Positions 29,173-38,920 of a stretch of DNA of 64,000 nucleotides are shown in pieces; within the stretch, counting starts at the first letter, position 1, and each line of letters opens with the position of its first letter. The position numbers were made by a program, and so were the translations under genes. The notes beneath the pieces were generated by a model. The model saw nothing but the letters and a program-made list of their open reading frames with translations, had not been told where the DNA came from and ran no database searches. Source of the stretch: Chrysosporum bergii ANA360D (GTDB taxonomy: Bacteria > Cyanobacteriota > Cyanobacteriia > Cyanobacteriales > Nostocaceae); assembly GCF_029891735.1 (NCBI RefSeq), contig NZ_JANQDH010000076.1:55843-119842 (forward strand), given 5' to 3'.

Positions 29173-31080
29173 CTAAATTTTCTGAGTTGCCATTTGTTCA
29201 GAGGAAACCCAGCCACAATGGAAACCAAAGGGTACACGTTGAGGGAGCATAATCCGGTCCACAGGTTCGGATGTGATGCTTTGGGCATTTAAAACCGCTA
29301 GTTCTGATTTATTAGTAAATGTATCGTGAATATAAGTCAGAACCCAACCATCATCCTCAACGGTCGCCCCTGGACGGGGAACAAATACCGCTTCACCGCC
29401 AAAACGACCCCGTCCCAAGAAATAGCTTTCACTCGTGCCTGTTTTTAAGTCATATTTTTTCACGCCATCAAGCAGAGGTTTGGGACTGGCGTAAAGTGCG
29501 CCCTGTCCAGCGTAGATGTAACGCATTTTGCGCCCAACCAACTGATCATTAATTCGCGGAAATTCTGTAACTTGATCGTCAAGCAACTCTTCGGTGATAG
29601 CTCCTGTTTTGAGATGAATGCGCCAACGACACATTTTGGCGATTTCATTTTCAGAACTGTTACCTTTGTCACTATCGTCGGGAATTAAGAGATTAGTTGA
29701 AGGCATCCGCAAGCCCAGGAGAACTATCTCTTCTCCTTCTTCGTAGGCATTGACCGTATGATAAACCATGCAAGTTGGCACTTCAAACCAGCGTAGAGTG
29801 TTGTTATCTCCATGGCGTAGCATAATGCCAATACGACTTTTACGTGTGCGGTCAAAAGCTAGGGGAATTCCACCTTTGATCATTTGTCCTGGCTTGAAGG
29901 TTAGGGGCATATCTAAGAAAATTGAGTAATTTTCCGTGATTGCAAAATCATGCATCATTACAGGAGCAGGTAAATCAATTGGGACAATGCGGGTAATTTC
30001 CCCTGCTGCTGTGACTACGCCATAGGATAGGTAAGGTGGAGCAATGGGAGAAAAGCCGAAAAACATCATTTCTCCGGTGACAGCATCTATTTTGGGATGA
30101 GCCGTAAAAGCACAGGTGAGTTGATTGTTAAAGGTGTGAGCTCCAACGGTTTCTAAGTCGGGGACCCGAATATGATGGGGTACTCCTGCTTCACACAAGA
30201 CTAAAAGTTTCCCAGCGTGCCAAATCACAGATGTGTTGGCAGGATTTTTAATCATGATGTCGTAAGGAGAGTCAAATCGAGGTAGGTTGAGTAAACCCGG
30301 CCAAATTGCTTTGCCCTGTTGTTTTTCAACTTTTAGGGTTTCGGTCTCAACGTAGCGGTTAAGGTAGCTCGCTTTACCATTTTTGATGTTGACCCCATGT
30401 AACATACCATCACCATCAAACCAGTGATATAGTCCAATGGGCGGGAAAAGGGGATTAGGGGAAATGCGTAAAAACATCCCCGATAATTCTTGGGGAAGTT
30501 GACCAATTACGGGTAAATCATCGGCGGTAATTTCTTCTTTGACAGGGGCAAAGTTGTCTTGTAAAAACAATCTGCTTAAGGTTTTTTGAATTTCTTTGAT
30601 TTCTGGAGGTTCAATGTTATCAATCAGCTGGCTTATGACACGGTAGGGTGTATCTGAGTAAGTACCTTTTTTTTGCACTCCGTCGCTACTTGGGGTTTTC
30701 ACTGTGGTCAATTTGGCGATGAATTGCGGATCGAGGAAAGTGCTTGCTAGTCTTTGTTTGAGAGTGAGTTGGCGAGCTTCTCTTTTGGGTATACTGGTTA
30801 AAATTTCTGTTTCGACACCTTCTACTACTGAATCAAGGGTAATTAGTGTTTCCAGTGATTTACATAGTTCCTCATAATCTTCATCACTGGGATTTGTCCC
30901 CAAATATGCTTGTAAGTCATCGTACGCTTCCTGAGAGTGGACTGGTTCACCTGCTAATAAAGGTTTGATGTCTGGATCCTCTGCTAGTCCTTTTTGATTG
31001 GCTACTTGCTGCAAATACAGTTTTTCTCCTGGTTCTAGCACTCCATCTAACCAAGCAACACCATAGAGAACTTTTAACAA
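29173..31080 (-). CDS. Carotenoid cleavage oxygenase with N-terminal TerB-like domain (main part of a gene split by a stop)
   Basis: 635 residues. Residues 1-125 are a helical TerB/DjlA-like domain (LYGVAWLDGVLEPGEKLYLQ). From about 170 onward it is a carotenoid oxygenase seven-blade propeller. The iron-binding histidines appear in AHPKID, MHDFAITENY, YHTVNAYEEG and the terminal FGFHCGWV. The family splits carotenoids or stilbenes with O2. The frame continues upstream of the assigned start (TTG at 31080) for about 51 more codons to an in-frame TAA at 31234-31236, beyond which the same frame encodes the expected N-terminal domain (see 31234-31422). The gene is therefore probably a broken full-length gene; whether this portion is made from an internal start is unknown. 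Confidence 0.85.
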   Translation of the reverse strand: MLKVLYGVAWLDGVLEPGEKLYLQQVANQKGLAEDPDIKPLLAGEPVHSQEAYDDLQAYLGTNPSDEDYEELCKSLETLITLDSVVEGVETEILTSIPKREARQLTLKQRLASTFLDPQFIAKLTTVKTPSSDGVQKKGTYSDTPYRVISQLIDNIEPPEIKEIQKTLSRLFLQDNFAPVKEEITADDLPVIGQLPQELSGMFLRISPNPLFPPIGLYHWFDGDGMLHGVNIKNGKASYLNRYVETETLKVEKQQGKAIWPGLLNLPRFDSPYDIMIKNPANTSVIWHAGKLLVLCEAGVPHHIRVPDLETVGAHTFNNQLTCAFTAHPKIDAVTGEMMFFGFSPIAPPYLSYGVVTAAGEITRIVPIDLPAPVMMHDFAITENYSIFLDMPLTFKPGQMIKGGIPLAFDRTRKSRIGIMLRHGDNNTLRWFEVPTCMVYHTVNAYEEGEEIVLLGLRMPSTNLLIPDDSDKGNSSENEIAKMCRWRIHLKTGAITEELLDDQVTEFPRINDQLVGRKMRYIYAGQGALYASPKPLLDGVKKYDLKTGTSESYFLGRGRFGGEAVFVPRPGATVEDDGWVLTYIHDTFTNKSELAVLNAQSITSEPVDRIMLPQRVPFGFHCGWVSSEQMATQKI

Positions 31081-31233
31081 TTGTTTATCATCTTTGATTT
31101 GAGCAACAAAAGCTGATTTGGGAATCCCTATATCAAAGTTTTCATGACGCTTGGCTCGATGACGGATGTTTTTCTGTCCGTTATATAAGGTATTGATGCG
31201 ATCGCCTGTTTTGATAACAATATATAAATCAGG

Positions 31234-31422
31234 TTAGCCTTCAAATATTCCTTTGAAGTCTTTTTCGGTGTAATTTATTTCAAATTTGCCTTCGCCATCT
31301 GTGATTGTTTCCCCTAAATTATCATCCTTAAGTACATCCTTATCAAAGGCTTGAACAACCAGATTAGGGATTCCCAAACCAGTTTCACACTCATAAACCT
31401 TGCCAGTAATTTTATATTGCAT
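31234..31422 (-). CDS. N-terminal fragment of the carotenoid-oxygenase protein (carboxypeptidase-regulatory-like fold)
   Basis: 62 residues from ATG at 31422, with GGAG in the upstream AAGGAGAGTTTCA. It opens MQYKITGKVYECETGLGIPN and continues as a transthyretin-like beta sandwich (DGEGKFEINY). It stops at TAA (31234-31236), but the same frame resumes at once with PDLYIVIKTGDRINTLYN, the natural continuation of this fold, and runs without a break into the TerB-like and oxygenase domains. A point change to TAA in a once-continuous ~750-codon gene is the simplest reading. Confidence 0.7.
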   Translation of the reverse strand: MQYKITGKVYECETGLGIPNLVVQAFDKDVLKDDNLGETITDGEGKFEINYTEKDFKGIFEG

Positions 31423-31541
31423 TGAAACTCTCCTTAGTCAACTGATGAAACGTTGCTTTGAACCACGTTAGAAGGCTAATAGTTCAGAGGGTGAAGTTAA
31501 AAGCCTAATTAGAACGAAAACGTGGCTGTGATAACACAGGT

Positions 31542-31871
31542 TTACAGTATATGCCTTATGTGGATCAGTGTAAAGTGTGCTGTTACAATAATGACATAAA
31601 TACTAAAATACTGATTGGAAAAAATACGCAAAGTATGACTGTTAATTTTAGCGGCAACATGGACACAGATAGCATCAACTTTGTTCCTGAGTAAACGCTC
31701 CAAATTATGTCCGGTTTTGTACGTCATTAAATTTAGTAAACCCTCAAACGCTTTTGGCTGTGTTGAACAGGTGATACAGCAAGGAGAAATGACGCAGAGT
31801 GCTGCTTGGCAGCGATCGCGTACTGGAAAAAGGTTATAGTTTTGTATAAGCTCTGGTAGACTTTGATCCAA
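31542..31871 (-). pseudogene. Doubtful 109-codon frame, possibly a transposase tail
   Basis: An open frame in an otherwise empty 640-base spacer. The stretch ERLLRNKVDAICVHVAAKIN followed by SHTLRIF recalls the helical C-termini of IS transposases, but no catalytic motif is present. The beginning and end look non-coding. No ribosome-binding site. It is listed because nothing else explains the spacer; the remaining bases 31423-31541 and 31872-32060 show no feature. Confidence 0.25.
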
Positions 31872-32060
31872 GAAGCCGCGAAAAGGGAAACATAGGTTAA
31901 AAAGTCTTTCCTATGTACCTTTGAGCTTATTTACCTTTTCCGGTGTAACTAACAATAAGACAGGAAAAGGCAATTTATCTTGCATCTGGAACTGGGAAAA
32001 TTGATTTTGGGGAAATGCTTCAAAGAGTAAAAATATTTAGTAAAGAAAAGGAGAAAATTA

Positions 32061-32321
32061 ATGAATAAAGATGATTTTTTCTATCCTCGCGGACGCTACT
32101 ATGGTCATGTCAAGCCTGAAAACTTGGTTTTTAATGCCAACTTGCAGGAATTTGCTCAACGTATCAGTTACATCTGTAATTTAGAAACAGGTGGAAAGTT
32201 AAGCCCAGAAGAAGCTTATGAACAAATCAAAGTTTTGTGGAAACAATTGAAAAAAACGAAAAAACAACTGGGAATTGGTGAGAGTCCCTTTAAAAATGAT
32301 GATGAGGACAGTAATTCTTGA
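32061..32321 (+). CDS. Conserved cyanobacterial 86-residue protein
   Basis: 86 residues with a strong ribosome-binding site (AAAGGAGA) nine bases before the ATG. The N-terminus DDFFYPRGRYYGHVKPENLV and the block FNANLQEFAQRISYICNLET are conserved in a small cyanobacterial family known to me only as hypothetical. The C-terminus is a basic helix (WKQLKKTKKQLG) and an acidic tail. No membrane segment or metal motif. It is followed by a strong terminator, so it is a single-gene transcript. Confidence 0.85.
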   Translation: MNKDDFFYPRGRYYGHVKPENLVFNANLQEFAQRISYICNLETGGKLSPEEAYEQIKVLWKQLKKTKKQLGIGESPFKNDDEDSNS

Positions 32322-32361
32322 GAAATCACCAGTAGCAGGTTTGCTTGACATTATCACCTAC

Positions 32362-32394
32362 ATACCACCCCAAAACTGCGGGGTGGTATCTTTT
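32362..32394 (+). terminator. Strong Rho-independent terminator
   Basis: A ten-pair stem, ATACCACCCC (32362-32371) with GGGGTGGTAT, and a short loop, followed by CTTTT. It ends the 86-residue gene and lies between it and convergent sqdX. Confidence 0.85.
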
Positions 32395-32436
32395 AGGTAA
32401 GAGTTTGGTCATCTAGCTATAATATAGCCGCATTAA

Positions 32437-33564
32437 CTACTTAGATACCATGGGCTGTAACACCTTTTGATAATAATCTTGTAACTGAGAAGTTGCCGCA
32501 GACCATCCCCACTTTTCTGCTTCTCTGCGGGCATTTTGACGGATAACTTCTCGTTCTTGCTTTTGTTCCAACAACCGGACAGTAGCATCTATAGCATCTT
32601 GAATATCTGCCCTCGGTTCAAAAAGATAACCATTAACACCATCGGTGACAATATCAGGAATTCCCCCAGAACGGGCTGCCACCACTGGACAGCCAGCGGC
32701 CATTGCTTCTAATAAAACTAAGCCCAGTGTTTCTGTTCGAGAAGGAAAAATAAAAGCATCAGCACTGGCGAAGGCGGAACCTAACTCTTTTCCTGTGAGG
32801 TAGCCCACAAAATGAGTGTGAGTGTCTGCAAAATATTTTTCTAGTTCTTGGCGGTGGGGTCCATCACCCACCAGTGCTAATCGGGCATCAGGAATTGCTT
32901 TTAGGATCGGCTTAATGCGCTCAATTTCTTTTTCCGCCGAAAGACGACCAACATACAACAGCAAAGGACTTTCTGGGTGATTTTGGGATAGACGCGATCG
33001 CATCTCCACACTAGCCAAATCAGGATGAAATAATTCTGTATCTACACCCCTTTGCCATACACTCACCCGTTCAATACCATGTCCTGTTAGTTCTTCCATC
33101 ATCACTGTAGAAGTGCAAAGATTTAAAGCCGCTTGATTATGAGCGCTTTTGAGCAATTCCCACAGAAACCCTTCTAGCATTCCCAAACCGTAATGCTGGA
33201 GATACTGAGGTAAGTGGGTATGATAAGACGCTACCAGTGGTATTTTTAGCATCTTACTATAAAAAATTCCCCCTAATCCCAACACTGCTGGATTCACCAC
33301 ATGAATAATATCTGGCTGAAATTCCTCTAAAGCATAACCAATGGCAGGACGGGGTAAAGCCATTTTCAACTCTGGATACAATGGCAAAGGAAAGCCACTA
33401 ACTCCGTAAACTTTAGCTCCTTTATGTTCAGTAATACCGCCGTCAGGGGCAAACACTAGCACTTTGTCACCATTGCGCTGTAAATGGTCAACAGTGTGAC
33501 GCAATCGCGTTACTATGCCATCAATTTTCGGGAGAAAGGTTTCAGTGAATAGGGCTATTCTCAT
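32437..33564 (-). CDS. sqdX: Sulfoquinovosyltransferase (sulfolipid synthase)
   Basis: 375 residues from the ATG at 33564 (MRIALFTETFLPKIDGIVTR), the standard start; upstream codons of the open frame are spacer. It is a GT4-family glycosyltransferase with two Rossmann domains: the donor domain contains LLYVGRLSAEKEIE and the E-x7-E motif in FIFPSRTETLGLVLLEAMAA. It transfers sulfoquinovose from UDP-sulfoquinovose to diacylglycerol, making the thylakoid lipid SQDG. It lies directly downstream of sqdB, about 100 bases apart. Confidence 0.94.
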   Translation of the reverse strand: MRIALFTETFLPKIDGIVTRLRHTVDHLQRNGDKVLVFAPDGGITEHKGAKVYGVSGFPLPLYPELKMALPRPAIGYALEEFQPDIIHVVNPAVLGLGGIFYSKMLKIPLVASYHTHLPQYLQHYGLGMLEGFLWELLKSAHNQAALNLCTSTVMMEELTGHGIERVSVWQRGVDTELFHPDLASVEMRSRLSQNHPESPLLLYVGRLSAEKEIERIKPILKAIPDARLALVGDGPHRQELEKYFADTHTHFVGYLTGKELGSAFASADAFIFPSRTETLGLVLLEAMAAGCPVVAARSGGIPDIVTDGVNGYLFEPRADIQDAIDATVRLLEQKQEREVIRQNARREAEKWGWSAATSQLQDYYQKVLQPMVSK

Positions 33565-33590
33565 AAAAAAATATACAACCAGATATAGAT

Positions 33591-33638
33591 GTGGGCAAGA
33601 TGCCCACGAAACAAAATCATGTGTTTTTAGCACATGAT
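33591..33638. repeat. Two hairpins in the sqdB-sqdX spacer
   Basis: GTGGGC/GCCCAC (33591-33607) resembles dispersed repeat C. ATCATGTG/CACATGAT (33616-33638) is a perfect eight-pair stem with a T-rich loop. They may modulate the relative expression of the two sulfolipid genes. Confidence 0.5.
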
Positions 33639-33663
33639 ATAACAGTTGCTACCAGGCTAAAGC

Positions 33664-34830
<1,167 letters not shown>

Positions 34831-35023
34831 TTACTCGCTGATAGCTAAATCTACCAGGTTTTAGTACCTGTTAACCATGATTCTTTGTAAAAAGCAATAA
34901 CTCTTAGCTGCGAAATCGGCAATATAACTATGCTTAAGGCGGATCAACACCCTTAAACCTCTCTGGCATATTTGATTAATGTAAATAAATGTAACAAAAT
35001 TGCCGTTAAAACGCTTTAACGTC

Positions 35024-35052
35024 TTGACAAGTGAGAAAGTAACCGATAGAGT
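35024..35052 (+). promoter_or_regulatory. Putative sigma-70-type promoter for the RHH-Ycf46 group
   Basis: TTGACA (35024-35029), a 17-base spacer, then TAGAGT (35047-35052), with the start codon of the next gene at 35089. The -35 box is perfect; the -10 box matches four of six. Confidence 0.45.
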
Positions 35053-35088
35053 AATATACATACCCGGGTACAGCCGTTAAAGAGTTAT

Positions 35089-35433
35089 ATGCAAACTAAG
35101 CAAAAGGTTACTTTATATCTGTCGCCAGAACTTCACAAGAAACTCAAGATTCGTTCAGTGATTGATTCTGAACCAATGTCAGATCTAGCGGAACGGGCCC
35201 TGGGCTTCTACCTAGCTAACTCAGAACTAGTTGAAGAAGTTGAAGCTTCCGCCTATGGACGAACCCACAGGATTTACTCCTGTCCAAACTGTGAAAGTTC
35301 ATTAGTGTTACGAGATGGAGAATTGATTGCCATGAGCAGTCAACCAGGAGTGATCCCAGAGCATCTAACCATTGATGAGATGGAAAAAGATCAAACTCAT
35401 CCCCAGGGTGAGGAAGAATTGGTTCCTTGCTAG
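35089..35433 (+). CDS. Ribbon-helix-helix-type protein with a C-terminal CxxC motif
   Basis: 114 residues. The N-terminal 45 residues (KVTLYLSPELHKKLKIRSVI then EPMSDLAERALGFYL) match a MetJ/Arc-type ribbon-helix-helix fold. After a linker, YSCPNCESSLVLRDGEL could be half of a zinc ribbon. The tail is acidic. It precedes Ycf46 by about 90 bases on the same strand. A DNA-binding or adaptor role is likely, but no target is seen. It is conserved next to ycf46 in related cyanobacteria as far as I recall; that association was not checked. Confidence 0.8.
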   Translation: MQTKQKVTLYLSPELHKKLKIRSVIDSEPMSDLAERALGFYLANSELVEEVEASAYGRTHRIYSCPNCESSLVLRDGELIAMSSQPGVIPEHLTIDEMEKDQTHPQGEEELVPC

Positions 35434-35523
35434 GTAAGAATAGTGAATGAAGAGTTCATAATTCCATTGCCGCAACCAACAAACGATGTCTTTACTGTAT
35501 AAGGTCTCAAGCAGGTCGATTGT

Positions 35524-37035
35524 ATGAAAGAAGAGCTCAATATCCTAATTCAAGCTCAATATCCTCTAATCTACCTGGTGACCTCCGAGGAAGAACGGGC
35601 GGAGCAGGCAATTTCCACAATCGCCCAATTAATCAAGCCCCAACGCCGCGTATACGTCTGGACAGTAACTCACGGCATCGTGGAATATGGGCAACCCCGG
35701 AACGTCACCCAACACAATACTGTATCTCCGGAAGCCGCCATTGAGTGGATTATCCGACAGAGAGAACCTGGTATATTTATTCTTAAAGATTTACATCCCT
35801 TTATTGATGCGCCTGCAACAACAAGGTCGCTGCGTGATGCGATCGCTAGTTTCAAAGGAATGCAGAAAAACATTATATTGATGTCACCCCTGCAACAAGT
35901 TCCCATTGAATTAGAAAAAGAAGTTGTAGTTATTGACTTTAAATTGCCAGATATGGTAGAGCTAAACAAAGTTTTAACTCACCACTTAGAGCAAAATAGA
36001 GGCAGACGGATCACAACCGAGGCGCGAGAAAAGCTTCTCAGAGCAGCGTTAGGTTTAACCAAGGACGAATCTGAGAAAGTATACCGTAAGGCACAAGTAA
36101 CTAGGGGCCGCCTCACGGAAGAAGAAGTAGAGATAGTTCTATCTGAGAAAAAGCAACTCATTCGCCGCAATGGTATTTTAGAATACATCGAAGAAGATGA
36201 AACCATTGATGCTGTGGGTGGCTTAGAAGAACTAAAAAGGTGGCTAAAACAGCGCTCTAACGCCTTTACAGAAAGGGCGAGAGAGTATGGTTTGCCCCAG
36301 CCCAAAGGAATGTTAATTTTAGGTGTTCCTGGTTGCGGTAAGTCATTAATTGCCAAAACCACCTCCAGATTATGGAGCTTGCCATTATTGCGCCTAGACA
36401 TGGGGCGAGTATATGACGGCTCCATGGTAGGACGAAGTGAAGCCAATCTACGTAACGCCCTCAAAACAGCAGAATCTATCTCTCCAGCCATTCTGTTCAT
36501 AGACGAATTAGATAAATCCTTTGCCGGTAGCTCTGGTTCATCTGATTCTGATGGTGGTACTTCAAGTAGAATCTTTGGTTCTTTTCTCACATGGATGCAA
36601 GAGAAAAAATCTCCAGTATTTGTCATGGCAACTGCTAACCGAGTAGAACGGTTACCTGGAGAATTCTTGAGGAAAGGACGTTTTGACGAAATTTTCTTTG
36701 TGGATCTGCCCACAACCGAAGAACGCCAGGATATATACAAAATTCACCTCACTAAGCGTCGTGAAGATATTTCCCGATTCGATCTAGAGCAATTAGCCAA
36801 AATGTCCGACGGCTTCTCTGGGGCAGAAATTGAACAAGCGCTCGTGGCGGCTATGTATGAAGCCTTCGCCCAAGACCGCGAGTTCACACAATTAGATATT
36901 ATTGCTGCGCTAAAAGCAACACTGCCGTTGTCTCGAACGATGCAAGAACAAGTAACAGCCCTAAGAGATTGGGCTAGACAACGCGCCAGACCCGCCGCAG
37001 CCTCTGTCGCTGAATATCAGCGCATGGAGTTCTAA
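35524..37035 (+). CDS. ycf46: AAA+ ATPase Ycf46
   Basis: 503 residues. The N-terminal ~220 residues are the Ycf46-specific region (LNILIQAQYPLIYLVTSEEE). The AAA module has Walker A at 267-274 (GVPGCGKS), Walker B ILFIDELDKS, a sensor 1 Asn in VMATANRVERLP and an arginine-finger region FLRKGRFDEIFFVDLP. The C-terminal lid contains FSGAEIEQALVAAMYE. The family is found in cyanobacteria and red-lineage plastids and is implicated in photosynthetic acclimation and CO2 use; its substrate is unknown. It is followed about 110 bases later by ycf35. Confidence 0.94.
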   Translation: MKEELNILIQAQYPLIYLVTSEEERAEQAISTIAQLIKPQRRVYVWTVTHGIVEYGQPRNVTQHNTVSPEAAIEWIIRQREPGIFILKDLHPFIDAPATTRSLRDAIASFKGMQKNIILMSPLQQVPIELEKEVVVIDFKLPDMVELNKVLTHHLEQNRGRRITTEAREKLLRAALGLTKDESEKVYRKAQVTRGRLTEEEVEIVLSEKKQLIRRNGILEYIEEDETIDAVGGLEELKRWLKQRSNAFTERAREYGLPQPKGMLILGVPGCGKSLIAKTTSRLWSLPLLRLDMGRVYDGSMVGRSEANLRNALKTAESISPAILFIDELDKSFAGSSGSSDSDGGTSSRIFGSFLTWMQEKKSPVFVMATANRVERLPGEFLRKGRFDEIFFVDLPTTEERQDIYKIHLTKRREDISRFDLEQLAKMSDGFSGAEIEQALVAAMYEAFAQDREFTQLDIIAALKATLPLSRTMQEQVTALRDWARQRARPAAASVAEYQRMEF

Positions 37036-37143
37036 AAGCTTTCCCCTGCTCACACCAGGGGCAAAGGCTAGCCCAAAAAGCTAGCAGTTACCGTAAAAAA
37101 ACCGTTGTCTTTTTTCTCAATCTTCTCACTGGAGGAAACCCAA

Positions 37144-37494
37144 ATGTCTCATTTTAGCACCCTGCGTACCAAAATCACCGATGCTGAAATCCTCAAGTCT
37201 TCTTTGCGCGACCTCGGTATTACCGTGAAGACTGAAGCTGATGTTCGTGGTTACAATGGCCAGCGCGTTCGTTCCGACATCGTAGCTGTTTTGGAAGGTG
37301 AATATGATTTAGGTTGGTCTCGCAATAGCGACGGTTCCTTCGACCTCATCGCTGACCTGTGGGGCGTTGCTAAAAAGCACAACCAAACCGAGTTGATCAA
37401 CTCCATCAACCAAAAATACGCTGTTAACAAAACCTTGTCCGAAGTAAAACAGCGCGGTCTGCAAAACGCCAATGTCAAGTTGGTACTGCAATAA
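37144..37494 (+). CDS. ycf35: Ycf35 / DUF1257 family protein
   Basis: 116 residues from the ATG at 37144, which has GGAGG nine bases upstream. It opens MSHFSTLRTKITDAEILKSS and contains the family block VRSDIVAVLEGEYDLGWSRN. It is soluble, with no metal or catalytic signature. The family is shared by cyanobacteria and red-algal plastids and remains functionally unassigned. Codon choice is strongly biased, suggesting high expression. A terminator follows, so ycf46 and ycf35 may share one transcript. Confidence 0.92.
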   Translation: MSHFSTLRTKITDAEILKSSLRDLGITVKTEADVRGYNGQRVRSDIVAVLEGEYDLGWSRNSDGSFDLIADLWGVAKKHNQTELINSINQKYAVNKTLSEVKQRGLQNANVKLVLQ

Positions 37495-37523
37495 GAATTT
37501 CTCAGCGCGTTCCCAAAACTGAA

Positions 37524-37561
37524 CGGGTTAACCACATCATTAGCGGTTAGCCCGCTTTTTT
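37524..37561 (+). terminator. Rho-independent terminator after ycf35
   Basis: CGGGTTAACC (37524-37533) pairs with GGTTAGCCCG (37545-37554) with one G-U pair, followed by a T tract. Confidence 0.85.
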
Positions 37562-37642
37562 ATGGGCTGTTTTGCCCCAGGCATGACACCCAAAAAGTTT
37601 ATTATAATTACGGGACTGTCTATATCAAAATCATGACCACTT

Positions 37643-37804
37643 ATGAAAATATTTACCATTGGCTTTACCCAGAAAAAAATTGAATATATCCATCTTCTAG
37701 ATTTAGCCCCCACTAAAGATATTCTCGAAGAATATAAAAAAAAGCAAATCGACTGGGCAACATATGAAAAGAGGTTCAATCAACTCATTACAGAGAGAAT
37801 GTAG
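37643..37804 (+). pseudogene. Internally deleted DUF488 gene
   Basis: A 53-codon plus-strand frame. It begins MKIFTIGFTQKK, the typical start of DUF488 proteins. It then jumps to IEYIHLLDLAPTKDILEEYK and ends YEKRFNQLITERM, the typical second half. About 50 residues expected between (the variable strand-helix-strand with the DVR/LNN motifs) are missing, and the frame is preserved. DUF488 proteins are normally ~120-150 residues. The product, if made, would lack the core of its fold. Confidence 0.65.
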
Positions 37805-37908
37805 CAGAGGTGGAGCAGAATTTAGGATGGAGATAATTTACATTCTCAAATCAACATAAATTTTGATAAATTAGACTAATATAGCTAAATAATAGTTAAT
37901 ACCTGCCG

Positions 37909-38712
37909 ATGAATCCCTACACCATATTTAATCAGACCAAACGTCAGCGCGTTAGTGATGGTATGACGCGATCGCTGCTAGAAAACTGCGAGACTGTCTC
38001 CCATATCCTCATATTAGTCTGGCCACAACTAGGGGATTTTGATAGCCTTGAATATGCGTGGTGGTTACGGCGAGAAGCTGACAAATTAGCAGCGCAAAAA
38101 CTCGCTATTCGTGCGGTGGGAATTGGTAACTTAGCCGCTGGGAAAAAATTCTGTGCATATACAGGATTTCCCCCTCAAAACTTATTTGTTGAACCTCATG
38201 CAGAACTACATCGCCAACTCAATCTTTATCCTGGTTTAAAGTTTTCTCTACCTGGACTTTCTCAGTCTCAAAAAGCCTGGCTAAATCTACTATTAATGTG
38301 TGCCGGTATTGGTAGTCCCGGAACTCTTGCAGAAGTTTTGCGGGGATACACAGGCGATCGCCAAGCCCCCCAACTAATTGGGGATGATGAAATGATTGAG
38401 AATACTCCTCTACCTACTTTTAAAGGCTCATTTTTTCGACTAGCCGGCGGTAATGGCTTTCAACGTCCCTTTGAGTTAGCCACTCTAAGGCTAGGTAATA
38501 TGGTAGAAGTTCTCAAAAATTGGCATACCTATGTACCATTGTCTGCTTACTTAACCCAGCGTGGTGGAACTTTTCTCTTTGATACAACAGGACAACTACT
38601 TTATCAACATCTAGATCCAGGAATTCTCGGCTTTGCTGCTAACATGAGCCAACCACTATCATTTTTATCTCTAATTGAAAAAGATGTATCTACCCCAACA
38701 CATAATTATTAA
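37909..38712 (+). CDS. Peroxiredoxin-like (AhpC/TSA superfamily) protein
   Basis: 267 residues. Around residues 35-90 it has a thioredoxin-fold layout (ILILVWPQLGDFDSLEYAWW, then LAIRAVGIGNLAAGKKF), and near 210-250 a strand region GGTFLFDTTGQLLYQHLDPG that matches the PRXL2/AhpC-TSA family. The peroxidatic Cys position of true peroxiredoxins is absent; the cysteine in KKFCAYTGFPP is elsewhere. It is therefore probably not a classical peroxidase. Its own promoter is likely. Function unknown. Confidence 0.8.
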   Translation: MNPYTIFNQTKRQRVSDGMTRSLLENCETVSHILILVWPQLGDFDSLEYAWWLRREADKLAAQKLAIRAVGIGNLAAGKKFCAYTGFPPQNLFVEPHAELHRQLNLYPGLKFSLPGLSQSQKAWLNLLLMCAGIGSPGTLAEVLRGYTGDRQAPQLIGDDEMIENTPLPTFKGSFFRLAGGNGFQRPFELATLRLGNMVEVLKNWHTYVPLSAYLTQRGGTFLFDTTGQLLYQHLDPGILGFAANMSQPLSFLSLIEKDVSTPTHNY

Positions 38713-38846
38713 TTTTTAGTTTCCAATTTTGCATCTGGCATTGACTCAAGCTGGTGTGTAAATTTAATATTTTCCATTGCTCCAGGACCATTATAGTAAT
38801 GTGTTCTTCTCTCTCTACAAAAGCTATCAAGTGAATCACAATTTTA

Positions 38847-38874
38847 AGGGTGGTTTTGTAACCACCCTATTTTC
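38847..38874 (+). terminator. Hairpin terminator between convergent genes
   Basis: AGGGTGGTT (38847-38855) pairs with AACCACCCT (38860-38868), followed by ATTTT. It serves the plus-strand peroxiredoxin-like gene and may also stop minus-strand ndhD transcripts. Confidence 0.7.
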
Positions 38875-38920
38875 CCCTCATATTTAGAATTTACTTGCAA
38901 CACCCTTACTGGGTATTATA

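Noticed and set aside
31234..31236. TAA in the carotenoid-oxygenase frame as a recoded codon
   Set aside because: Known stop recoding to selenocysteine or pyrrolysine uses TGA or TAG, not TAA. A nonsense mutation or sequencing error is far more likely.
35979..36740. A 253-codon minus-strand frame inside ycf46
   Set aside because: It is fully antisense to a well-conserved ATPase, and its translation is Ser/Arg-rich without any family motif. It is a codon-bias shadow.
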